Assembly: GCA_963725175.1 (NCBI GenBank)
Contig: CAVRXH010000006.1
Span: 1,736,001 to 1,800,000 of the forward strand
Reading direction: 5' to 3'
DNA: 64,000 nucleotides
DNA from: DASUBV01 sp963725175
Lineage (GTDB): Bacteria > Actinomycetota > Actinomycetes > Streptosporangiales > Streptosporangiaceae
The position numbers were made by a program, and so were the translations under genes. Within the stretch, counting starts at the first letter, position 1; every line of letters starts with the position of its first letter. Positions 56,420 to 64,000 of this stretch are shown in pieces. The notes under the pieces were generated by a model that was not told where the DNA came from, searched no databases, and was given only the letters and a program-made list of their open reading frames with translations.

Positions 56420-57229
56420 ATGGCTGAAGACCCGAGTTGGGTCCCACCCGGAGTCGACACTACCCGGGCCAACGTGGCCCGTGTCTACGACTACCTGCTC
56501 GGCGGCAGCCATAACTTCCTGTCCGACCAGGACGCCGCCCGCGCGGTCGTCTCCGTGGAACCGGACGCCAGGGTGATGGCCCGCGCCAACCGCGCGTTCC
56601 TCGGCCGCGCCGTCCGGTACCTGGCCAGCCAGGGCATCACCCAGTTCCTCGACATTGGCTCGGGCATCCCCACCCAGGGCAACGTGCACGAGGTGGCCCA
56701 GCAGGCCAGCCCGGGCTCCCAGGTTGTCTATGTGGACACCGACCCGGTCGCCATCGCGCACAGCAAGGCGATCCTGAGCGGCAAGGCCAACACCACGATC
56801 GTGGACGCCGACCTGCGCGACCCCGAGAAGGTGCTGGGCAGCGCCGGCGCCCGCAAGCTGCTCGACCTGACCAGGCCCGCGGGGTTACTGCTGGTCTCCG
56901 TCCTGCACTTCATCCCGGACGACCAGGACCCGTACCAGATCGTCGCCACCCTGCGCGACGCCCTCGCGCCGGGCAGCTACCTGGCTATCTGCCACGCCAC
57001 CGACGAGGGCAAGGCCGCCGCCAGCACCGTCGCGCAGGTCTACAACCGCAAGGTGACCACCTCGGTGTACCTGCGTTCCCGGCCCGACATCCTGCGCTTC
57101 TTCGACGGCTTCGACCTCGTTGACCCCGGCCTGGTCCGCATTCCCGAGTGGCGCCCGGACTCCCCCGGCGACGTGCCGGACAACCCCGGCCAGTTCCTCG
57201 CCCTGGTAGGCGTCGGCCGCAAGCCCTGA
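56420..57229 (+). CDS. DUF574-type SAM-dependent methyltransferase
   Basis: 269 residues. NVARVYDYLLGGSHNFLSDQ at the N-terminus and the SAM motif FLDIGSGIPTQGNVHEVAQ, both hallmarks of this actinobacteria-specific family, which is highly expanded in Streptosporangiales and Streptomyces. Substrate unknown. Ribosome site GGAGAAGGGG before ATG 56420. Divergent from the phosphatase. Confidence 0.92.
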   Translation: MAEDPSWVPPGVDTTRANVARVYDYLLGGSHNFLSDQDAARAVVSVEPDARVMARANRAFLGRAVRYLASQGITQFLDIGSGIPTQGNVHEVAQQASPGSQVVYVDTDPVAIAHSKAILSGKANTTIVDADLRDPEKVLGSAGARKLLDLTRPAGLLLVSVLHFIPDDQDPYQIVATLRDALAPGSYLAICHATDEGKAAASTVAQVYNRKVTTSVYLRSRPDILRFFDGFDLVDPGLVRIPEWRPDSPGDVPDNPGQFLALVGVGRKP

Positions 57230-57279
57230 TCCGGGCGCGCCCGATTGCCGCAGGCACGCGGCAGGCAGACATCCGCACA

Positions 57280-57317
57280 GCTGCTAATTTGGCTTTAGTT
57301 AACAGTTAATTAGCAGC
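57280..57317. promoter_or_regulatory. AT-rich palindrome
   Basis: GCTGCTAATT (57280-57289) and AATTAGCAGC (57308-57317) form perfect 10-bp arms around an 18-nt AT-rich centre that contains GTTAAC. It stands out in GC-rich surroundings. It could be a terminator for the methyltransferase gene or an operator for the 57438 gene. Confidence 0.5.
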
Positions 57318-57437
57318 CAGTCATGCCTAAATTAGGGGATCTCCGCCACCGACAGCCAGCTCACGCCGCGCTAGCTTAGTGAGCGCGACCACCCGTAAGC
57401 CGAGGTCATCTGGGCCGGAGCTGAGAGGAAGGCGAGC

Positions 57438-58151
57438 ATGGCTGACCGGCTGGTGCTGGTGCATAGCCCGCTGGTCGGGCGCTCGGTGTGGGAACCGGTC
57501 GCGGCCGAGCTGGCCGGGTGCGGCTACAAGCTGAGCCTGCCGGACCTGGCCGGCGCCATCGCGGCCGGGCCGCCGTACTGCCTGCGGCAGGCGCAGGCCA
57601 TCGCGAGCGGCGCGGGCGACGGGCCGGCGATCCTGGTCGGCTATAGCGGCGCTGGGCCGCTGCTGGCCGCGGCCGGGGCGCTGACCAGCGAGGTCCGGGC
57701 CTATGTTTTCGTCGACGCCGGCCTGCCGGCGCCGGGCCGGTCCAGGCTCGAAGCCGTGCCGGCCGACTTCGCCGAGCGGCTGAGATCCATGGCCGACGCC
57801 GATGGCTGGCTGCCGCCGTGGCCGCGCTGGTGGGGTGACGAGGAACTGGCCACGCTCATCGCGGATCCGGCCGCCCGGCGGGATTTCGCCGACGACTGCC
57901 CGCGGCTGCCGCTGGCCATGTTCGAGGAGGTCCAGCCGCCCGCGCCGACCTGGCCCGGCGCCCCCTGCGGGTACCTGCGGCTCAGCGAGCCGTACGACGC
58001 CCAGGCCGCCCTGGCGCGGGGCCGCGGCTGGGCCGTGGCAGAGCTGGATACCCACCATCTCGCCCTGCTGACAGATCCCGGCCGGGTGGCCAGCGCGCTG
58101 CTTTACCTGGTGAGCCGCAGCACCGACCAGCCGCCGGCCACCGGCAGCTGA
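57438..58151 (+). CDS. Alpha/beta-hydrolase-like protein
   Basis: 237 residues. Oxyanion start LVLVHSPLVGRSVW, nucleophile elbow VGYSGAGPLLAAA (Ser about residue 70), catalytic acid region VFVDAGLPAPGRS and a His in LDTHHLALLTDPGRVASAL. Short for the fold (little cap). The 3' end overlaps the convergent GH66-like gene by 49 bp. Confidence 0.83.
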   Translation: MADRLVLVHSPLVGRSVWEPVAAELAGCGYKLSLPDLAGAIAAGPPYCLRQAQAIASGAGDGPAILVGYSGAGPLLAAAGALTSEVRAYVFVDAGLPAPGRSRLEAVPADFAERLRSMADADGWLPPWPRWWGDEELATLIADPAARRDFADDCPRLPLAMFEEVQPPAPTWPGAPCGYLRLSEPYDAQAALARGRGWAVAELDTHHLALLTDPGRVASALLYLVSRSTDQPPATGS

Positions 58152-59786
58152 ACCTCGATCGCCCGGCCCTCCCGGTGCTCAGCGACGCGATGCTCGATCG
58201 GCAGGAAACGATCCTCGCCCTGGCCGAGTACCGTCGCGGCCACCGTCCACTGGCCGGGATCATGGACGAGGACCTGCACCGTCACGGTCCGGCAGCTGCC
58301 CTCGGCGCACGGCTGCGACCAGGATCCCTCCGGGCTGCCGCTGAGGTCGAGCGCGCTGACGGCCAGCCAGCCGTCACCGTGGGCGACGCGGGCCAGCACC
58401 GAGCCGCCCAGCGGCTCGGGATGAACCGGCCCGTCCGGCCAGCGCACCGACACGGCGCCGTTCTCGTCCCTGATCTCGTTCCAGCTCGTGTCCTCGCCGG
58501 CCAGGAAGAGATCGCGGCAGCTCAGCGCGAACCGGTGCCAGGCCAGCAGGGTCCGCGCCTCGTCCTGGCGAAGGTTCGCGTGCTTGGGGTAGTAGGCGTC
58601 GCAGAGCGCCGCCGTCGTGTCTCCGTAGATCAGCGGGCTGACGCCCAGGCACGTCGCGATCGCCTCGGTCAGCAGCACGGTGCGAAGCGCCGCCGCCCGG
58701 TCGGGGCAGGTGCCGGGGACCTCGCCCCAGACCGGCGGATAGCACGCGAGCGAGCCCCGCCCCCGCGCCGCGGCCGGGCCGCCGGGCAGGCCGGCCACGC
58801 CGGAGCTGCGCTCGACCAGGCCCTCGAAATGCCGCCAGCGGTCATTCGGCGGCCAGATCTCGCAGTAGCGGAAGCTGGGCTCCGCCGGCGGATCGAATGC
58901 GGCCGGCACGCCATTGACCTGGTTGAAGCTCAGCAGGTCGGCCGGGCGGGCGGCGCGGACGGCGTCCAGGAAGGACCGGTAGGCGGCGCGCATGTCGATC
59001 TCGCGCCCGGCCGCGTCGCGGGCCGCCCTGGGGAAGCCGTAGGTGTCGAGGTGGAAGCCGCCGAACCCGATGCGGTCCGCCGCCTCGCCGTAGGTCGCGG
59101 CGAAATGGCGCTGCCAGGCGGCGTTGCCGGGGTCGGCGAGCTGGATCTTGTCGAACAGCCGCTCGGGCGCCCCGTCGCTCCGGTACATGAGCATGTCGGG
59201 GTGGGCGGCCGCGAAATCGAGGTCCACCGCGTACACCGGCGCGTAGGCATGAGCCACGCCGCCCTGGGCGCGGACGCCGGCCGCGAGCGCCTGCAGGGCG
59301 GTGAGCGACACGGGCCTGGCGGACGGGTCGCGCCAGCCCGTCGCGGGACCGAGCGGCGCCGAGTACTTCTCCATCCAGTCGTAGACCTGCACGACCGTGC
59401 AGCGCAGCGCCTGCAGCCAGTCCAGCGTCGCCGGGATGGCGTCATCGCCGAAGGACGTGGCGAAGCCGTGCACGGGCAGGTCCCCCGGATGGCGCGCGAC
59501 GGTCGTCAGTTCCTCTCTCAGGACGCTGCCGCTGGCATCGAGCGCCTCGACCCGGTAGGTGCCGGTGGTCAGGCCGGGCAGCCGGGCGGAATCGTGAGCC
59601 GGCTCCGCCTCGACGCCGGTGCCGTCGGCCCGCCGCGCGACCAGCCGCGCGCACCGGGCCGGCAGCGACGTGCAGCTCGATGTCGGTCCCGGCGGGATAG
59701 AAGGCGCGAAGGCCGGCCAGCCGCGGCGACTGGCCCGGCGTTCCCGGTGTGGTTCCCGGCGCCAGGTGCGGATCAGCTGTAGTCAC
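58103..59786 (-). pseudogene. GH66 dextranase-like glycoside hydrolase, frame broken near the start
   Basis: About 560 residues when joined. N-terminal part from GTG 59786 (LRAFYPAGTDIELHV), then a one-base shift near 59655-59675 into the frame that continues ARCARLVARRADGTGVEAEP and runs to the stop. The catalytic domain shows GH66 landmarks: VVQVYDWMEKYSAPLG, FGGFHLDTYGFPRA (nucleophile Asp), LSFNQVNGVPAAF and YCEIWPPNDRWRHF (acid/base Glu). The C-terminal beta domain is normal. No signal peptide, so it probably acts inside the cell on imported oligosaccharides. 1 bp after the permease stop. Confidence 0.8.
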
Positions 59787-59787
59787 G

Positions 59788-60612
59788 TCAGCCCTTCACT
59801 GCGTTGCCCAGGACGCCGATGATGCGGCGCTGGAAGATCATGAACAAGATGACGAGCGGGAGCGTCTGGTAGACGGCCGCGGCGAAGAACTCGCCCCACT
59901 GAGTGGAGTGCTGGTTCTGGAAGAGCATGAGCGCGATGGGCATGGTGAACTTGCCGGGCGAGTCGAGGAAGGTCAGCGCCATGATGAACTCCTCCCAGCC
60001 GCCCATGAAGTTGAAGATCAGCACCGCCGCCAGCGCCGGGCCGGCCAGTGGCAGCGCGATGCGCAGGAACATCGTCCAGCGGCCGCCCCCGTCGAGGCTG
60101 ACCGCGTCCTCGATTTCGCCGGGGATCTCCTCGAAGAAGCCCTTCATCATGAACACCGTGAACGGCACCGAGCCCGCCGCGTAGATGAGGATCAGGCCGG
60201 GGATGGAGTTCAGCAGGTGGAGCGCCTTCATGAGGTCGAACTGGGGCAGCAGGAACGTCATGGACGGGATCATCATGGAGCCGACGAGCGTGTAGAAGAG
60301 GATGCGGCGCCCGAAGAAGTGATAGCGGGCGATGACGAACGAGAACAGGCAGGCGGCGGCCGTGCCCAGCAGCGTCGAGCTGATGCTGATATAGGCGCTT
60401 CTGACAAAGTCGCCCGCGAAGCCGCCCGTGTCCCATGCCGCGCCGTAGTTAGCCAGGGACGCGTGCGATGGCCAGAACTGCGGCGAGTAGCGAAGGCTTG
60501 CCGTGTTCGGCTCAAGCGAGATCACGACCATGTACCAGAACGGGGCCACCATGACGATCCCGAACAGCAACAGCAACGTGAACCGCAGCACGCTCGCCCG
60601 TGACCAGGCCAT
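59788..60612 (-). CDS. Sugar ABC transporter permease (MalG type)
   Basis: 274 residues with six membrane segments and the EAA loop EEIPGEIEDAVSLDGGGRWT then LRIALPLAGP. Ends LGNAVKG, typical of CUT1 permeases. Starts directly after the stop of the MalF-type gene (TAG-ATG). Translocates oligosaccharides together with its partner permease and a separately encoded ATPase. Confidence 0.93.
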   Translation of the reverse strand: MAWSRASVLRFTLLLLFGIVMVAPFWYMVVISLEPNTASLRYSPQFWPSHASLANYGAAWDTGGFAGDFVRSAYISISSTLLGTAAACLFSFVIARYHFFGRRILFYTLVGSMMIPSMTFLLPQFDLMKALHLLNSIPGLILIYAAGSVPFTVFMMKGFFEEIPGEIEDAVSLDGGGRWTMFLRIALPLAGPALAAVLIFNFMGGWEEFIMALTFLDSPGKFTMPIALMLFQNQHSTQWGEFFAAAVYQTLPLVILFMIFQRRIIGVLGNAVKG

Positions 60613-61599
60613 CTAGAGCCGGCTCCTTCCGACGTTGAGCCCCTGCGGGCGGATCAGGGCGAAGTTGACGATGCTGAAGGCGATGATGATCAGCGCCATC
60701 AGCCAGGACAGGGCACCCGCGTAGCCGAAGTTCAGGTCGGTGAAGGCCTGCTCGTACATGTAGGTGAGCGGCACCTGCGTCTCGTTCGCCGGGCCTCCGC
60801 CGGTCAGGATGAAGATCTGGATGAACACCTGGAAGGCGCCGATGGTCAGCATGACGATCACGAACGTGGTCGCCGCCTTGATGTGCGGGATGGTGATGTG
60901 CCGGAGCTGCTTCCACCTGTTCGCTCCGTCGAGCGCCGACGCCTCGTAGAGCTCTTCCGGCACGCTCTGGATGGCGGCCAGGAAGATCAGCATGGACCAG
61001 CCGATGCCCTTCCAGGTGCCGAGCAGCCCGGCCACCAGGATGGCGAGCTTCGGATCCGCGAGCCAGGCGACCGGCGCCGAGATGAGGTGCACGGACAGCA
61101 GGACGTTGTTGACGATCCCGTACTGGGTGTTGAAGAGGTACTGGAAGATGTAGGTGACGACCACCCACGAGGTGATCACCGGGACGTAGTACCCGAGCCG
61201 GAAGGTACCGCGGCCGAAGATCGGCCGGTTCAGGCCGACCGCGGCGAGTAGCCCGAGAGCCACCTGCAACGGCACCGAGATCACCAGGTAAAGCAGCGCG
61301 TTGATGAACGCCGTCGGAATGACCGGGTCGGTGAGCACGGCGTAGTAGTTGGCGAATCCGACCCAGGAAGCCGGCCCGATCACCGGCCAGTTCGTGAAGC
61401 TCTTCACCAGCGAGTAGACGATCGGGTAGATCATGAACACGCCGAACAGGGCCGCGGCCGGCAGCACGAACGGGAGGATCTCCCACTGGCGCCGCCGGCC
61501 CCGGCGGCCGAGACGGCCCCGGCTGGCCGCCCCGGCTCGCGGCGGCACGGCGCGCCGCGCGGCCCGCTGCTGGCGGGCGTCCCAGAACCGCACGGCCAT
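60613..61599 (-). CDS. Sugar ABC transporter permease (MalF type)
   Basis: 328 residues. Arg-rich cytosolic N-terminus, six membrane segments, EAA loop QSVPEELYEASALDGANRWK then RHITIPHI. CUT1-class permease. 111 bp after the binding-protein stop codon, a gap (61600-61710) with no structure I recognise. Partner of the MalG-type gene. Confidence 0.93.
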   Translation of the reverse strand: MAVRFWDARQQRAARRAVPPRAGAASRGRLGRRGRRRQWEILPFVLPAAALFGVFMIYPIVYSLVKSFTNWPVIGPASWVGFANYYAVLTDPVIPTAFINALLYLVISVPLQVALGLLAAVGLNRPIFGRGTFRLGYYVPVITSWVVVTYIFQYLFNTQYGIVNNVLLSVHLISAPVAWLADPKLAILVAGLLGTWKGIGWSMLIFLAAIQSVPEELYEASALDGANRWKQLRHITIPHIKAATTFVIVMLTIGAFQVFIQIFILTGGGPANETQVPLTYMYEQAFTDLNFGYAGALSWLMALIIIAFSIVNFALIRPQGLNVGRSRL

Positions 61600-61710
61600 G
61601 GCGTCCTCCCGGCTTCATCTGCGGTGACCTATTACCGGGCCGCCGGGCGGGGCTCCTGGTGTGTCCAGTGCCCGCCCGGCGGCCCGCGCCTACGAGTTGC
61701 CCAGGGCTTG

Positions 61711-63030
61711 CTACTTCGCCGCGAGCAGCGTGTTGACCTGCGACAAGATCGCCGCAAGCTCCTTGGAGATGGTGCCCTTGCCGGTCGCGGCCAGGCCGAT
61801 CGCGTTCGATATGTCCGTGTCGATCTGGTTGTACTTTGCCACGGGCGGCCGCGCGACCGCGGTCAGCAGCTGCTGGTCGAAGATCTTGTAGTAGCTGGTG
61901 GCCCCGCTGTCGGCCGAGGCCGGGAGGTTCTTGAGCACCGACATCTGGCCGACGCTCTGCATGGCGGTCTGCGCGAAGGACGAGTCCATGAACTTCTCGA
62001 ACTTCCACGCGGCGGCCTCGTGCGCCGAGTCCGTCCTGAAGACGGCGATGTCCTCGCCGCCGACCGGCTCACGGGAGCCGCCCGTCCCGGCGGGGAACAG
62101 CGTCATCTTGTACGCCAGGTGCGGGTAGGTGGTCTGGATCGTCGGGACGTCCCACGGACCCTCGTCGATCATGCAGTACTCACCGTCGGCCAGGCCGGTC
62201 AGGTCGCCGTTGGCGCCGGGCAGCAGCCCGGTCACGTAGCCCTGCTTCTGCAGGCTGAGCAGCGTGCCGAGCCCGTTGATCGTCGAGCTGCCGTTGAGGA
62301 AGCCGGTGGCGGAGCTGAGGCCGGGGTTGGTGACCGCGCCGCCGTTCGAGGCGATCCAGGGGATCGTCCCCCACAGGTCGGTGCCGCCGCCGTCCATGAA
62401 GCCGAAGACCTTCTTCTTGCCCGTGCCGCTCGTGCAGGCCTTGATGTCCTTGACGAACTGCGTCATCGTGCTCGGCGGCGAGGAGATGCCGTGCGCGGCA
62501 AGCACCTTGGTGTTCGAGAACAGCACCTTCGTGTTCGTGTCCAGCGGCAGGCCGTACAACTGGCCGTGGTACTCGTTCGTGCTCAAGTTCCCGGCAAAGA
62601 CGGACTTCTCGATCGAGCTGTACCCGGACAGGCTGTTCTCCGGGATGAGGACGTTGAGGCCGGCGAAGACGGGCTCCCACGCAATGTCGAGGCGCGCGAC
62701 GTCCGGGAGTGACCCGCCGGCCGCATCCGCGACGATCTTGTCGTTCTCGCTCGTCTCCGGGAGGGTCACGTTCTCGACCTTGATGCCCGGGTTCTGCGCC
62801 TCGAACTTCGGGATGATCACCTTGGTGATCTCCTTGTACTCCGAGTCGGTCTCCGAGTAGTCGTTCCAGAACGTAATCGTGATCTTGTGCGCGGTCGCGC
62901 CCGAGCCTGAGCCCGAGCCCGACGAGCTACCGCACGCGGCGAGCAGCCCGGCCAGCAGCGTGGTGGTCCCGACCGCCGCTACCGCGGCGAGGGTCCGGCT
63001 CCGGGGCCGGGATCTGGGGGATTCCTGCAT
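61711..63030 (-). CDS. Sugar-binding lipoprotein of the ABC importer
   Basis: 439 residues. Lipoprotein signal with lipobox LLAACGSS (Cys about residue 31), Ser/Gly linker, then a CUT1 solute-binding fold (ITITFWNDYSETDSEYKEIT; NEYHGQLYGLPLDTNTKVLF; EYCMIDEGPWDVPTIQTTYP; GGEDIAVFRTDSAHEAAAWK). The ATG 63030 has GGAG 8 nt upstream; the frame is open far upstream through the antisense side of the next gene. No ATPase is encoded here; actinobacterial importers of this kind usually share the MsiK ATPase. Confidence 0.93.
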   Translation of the reverse strand: MQESPRSRPRSRTLAAVAAVGTTTLLAGLLAACGSSSGSGSGSGATAHKITITFWNDYSETDSEYKEITKVIIPKFEAQNPGIKVENVTLPETSENDKIVADAAGGSLPDVARLDIAWEPVFAGLNVLIPENSLSGYSSIEKSVFAGNLSTNEYHGQLYGLPLDTNTKVLFSNTKVLAAHGISSPPSTMTQFVKDIKACTSGTGKKKVFGFMDGGGTDLWGTIPWIASNGGAVTNPGLSSATGFLNGSSTINGLGTLLSLQKQGYVTGLLPGANGDLTGLADGEYCMIDEGPWDVPTIQTTYPHLAYKMTLFPAGTGGSREPVGGEDIAVFRTDSAHEAAAWKFEKFMDSSFAQTAMQSVGQMSVLKNLPASADSGATSYYKIFDQQLLTAVARPPVAKYNQIDTDISNAIGLAATGKGTISKELAAILSQVNTLLAAK

Positions 63031-63071
63031 CCTTACTTCTCCGTTCTCAATCGATAAGGCAAAACTGACGC

Positions 63072-64000
63072 TCAGCCGACCGGCTCCATGGCGTCGTCGA
63101 GCTCGGCGGCGAGCAGCGCGGTCATGGCGTGCGACCAGAACAGGTCGCGGGCCGGCGGCGCCCACTGCTCCACCCAGGAGTGGTAGAACTCGGGGCACCG
63201 CCGCTCGCCGCCGTACTGCTCGCCCAGCAGGGCGGGCGGGGCGACATGGGATAGGGCCCACTCCAGGCACCGCCGCGCGTCCGGCAGACGGCCGGCGCGC
63301 GCGTAATGCAGCCCGAGTGAGCAGGTGAGGACGGGCCAGGCCCCGCCGCCGAAGTAGGTGTCCTCCGCGTAGCGGCGCACGCCGCCCTCGAGGATCAGGG
63401 TCCGCTCGATCTGCTCGACCGTCCGTGCCATGACCTCGTCGTCGGCAGGAACGACCCCTAGCGGCGCGGACAGCCAGATCGTGCTCGCGTCGACTCCCGG
63501 CTGGGTATCCGACTTCGCATACCAGCCGGCCTTCCCCACCTCCGCGAGCCAACGCCTGGCGCTGGCCAGCGCGTCGGCGAGGTGGCCAAGCTCCGAACCG
63601 GCGTCGGCCTCGGCCAGCAGCCTCAGCGCCGACTCCAGGCCCGCCGCGACGCATCCGACGGTCGAGGCGTGGACCTGATCGCCGTGCTCCTCCCAGACGT
63701 CGAAGCACGGCTCGAGGACGAGTTCCGACACGTACTCGGCGGTCTGGCGCACCGTCCGCGTCCAGTCCGCCGGCAGCCGCCGTTCCCCGGTGAAGTGCTG
63801 GCCGAGCGCCCACAGCCAGGTGCCGTAGCCGTCGATCTGGAAGTTCGGCCAGTCGTCTTGCACCAGTTCCCCGGTCAGGCTGAACCGGGCCGGGGGCGTG
63901 TCCCTGACGGCGACCGGCTCGCCGCGCCGGTGCCGCCGCACCGCGGCGGCCATCAGCGGCATGACGCCCCGGATGGCCTCGATGCACCAGCGGTGGTAGC
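63072..64000 (-). CDS. GH15-type glucoamylase/glucodextranase, partial (runs off the window)
   Basis: 309 residues present, 5' end beyond the window edge (the frame stays open to the last base). GH15 landmarks: WPNFQIDGYGTWLWALGQHF, CFDVWEEHGDQVHASTVGCV (catalytic acid Glu), DTYFGGGAWPVLTCSLGLHY and PPALLGEQYGGERRCPEFYH (catalytic base Glu). This family includes glucoamylases, glucodextranases and isomaltose glucohydrolases. Its stop is 41 bp before the binding-protein start. Confidence 0.88.
   Translation of the reverse strand, partial: YHRWCIEAIRGVMPLMAAAVRRHRRGEPVAVRDTPPARFSLTGELVQDDWPNFQIDGYGTWLWALGQHFTGERRLPADWTRTVRQTAEYVSELVLEPCFDVWEEHGDQVHASTVGCVAAGLESALRLLAEADAGSELGHLADALASARRWLAEVGKAGWYAKSDTQPGVDASTIWLSAPLGVVPADDEVMARTVEQIERTLILEGGVRRYAEDTYFGGGAWPVLTCSLGLHYARAGRLPDARRCLEWALSHVAPPALLGEQYGGERRCPEFYHSWVEQWAPPARDLFWSHAMTALLAAELDDAMEPVG

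Noticed and set aside
60512..62008. Long minus-strand frame over the permeases
   Set aside because: High-GC shadow frame; the permease frames carry membrane segments and EAA loops.

Overview
The window is GC-rich chromosomal DNA of an actinomycete. Evidence: dense GTG/ATG starts with ATGA/GTGA overlaps, a full mycobacterial-style Mce lipid-import operon, GlpX-type fructose bisphosphatase near xseA/xseB/ispH (a neighbourhood also seen in mycobacteria), a DUF574 methyltransferase, DUF1707, a GAF/SpoIIE phosphatase, and sugar ABC importers without their own ATPase. A Streptosporangiales-like source is my best guess; the sequence alone does not prove it.

Layout. 1-5.3 kb: housekeeping genes (ispH; a lipid-droplet-type protein; xseA, xseB; a TetR regulator; glpX). 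5.6-8.9 kb: three secreted proteins leading into the Mce block; the third is DUF6801-like and frame-broken. 8.9-19.8 kb: mceG, yrbE A/B, mceA-F and two Mce-associated membrane proteins, almost all translationally coupled, closed by an 18-bp inverted repeat. 20-25.1 kb: DUF1707 protein, GH25 muramidase-like protein, then an MFS exporter coupled to a glutamine-synthetase-family ligase. 25.1-33.4 kb is the accessory part: a three-gene operon (unknown protein with a TQTCDL motif, HTH protein with a hydrophobic segment, TIGR04255-like protein), a SWIM/SNF2 helicase, and a two-gene AlbA_2-type ATPase plus ParA module lying between 63-bp imperfect direct repeats. 33.4-45.8 kb: TetR/FAD-monooxygenase pair, divergent ProA/ProB pair, ABC exporter with a two-component system (several apparent indels), a leaderless MarR gene leading into a DrrAB-type exporter, and a second MarR gene with DUF3224. 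46-49.1 kb: class I and class II fumarases in tandem. 49.2-52.5 kb: NlpC/P60 hydrolase, two related transglycosylase-like secreted proteins with a perfect CRP-type site, and a rhomboid protease. 52.6-58.2 kb: MFS transporter (frameshifted), amidohydrolase, PP2C phosphatase, methyltransferase, alpha/beta-hydrolase. 58.1-64 kb: a minus-strand alpha-glucan locus (GH66 dextranase-like, two permeases, solute-binding lipoprotein, GH15 glucoamylase/glucodextranase-like gene running off the end), which reads as a dextran or isomalto-oligosaccharide utilisation system.

A recurring oddity is that at least six otherwise normal genes, plus probably the first YrbE gene, change reading frame by one base within GC-rich runs. 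This looks more like indel errors in the assembly than six separate gene deaths, so the frame-broken entries should be read as probably functional genes until the bases are checked. Coordinates of starts were chosen from ribosome-binding sites, overlaps and family N-termini.
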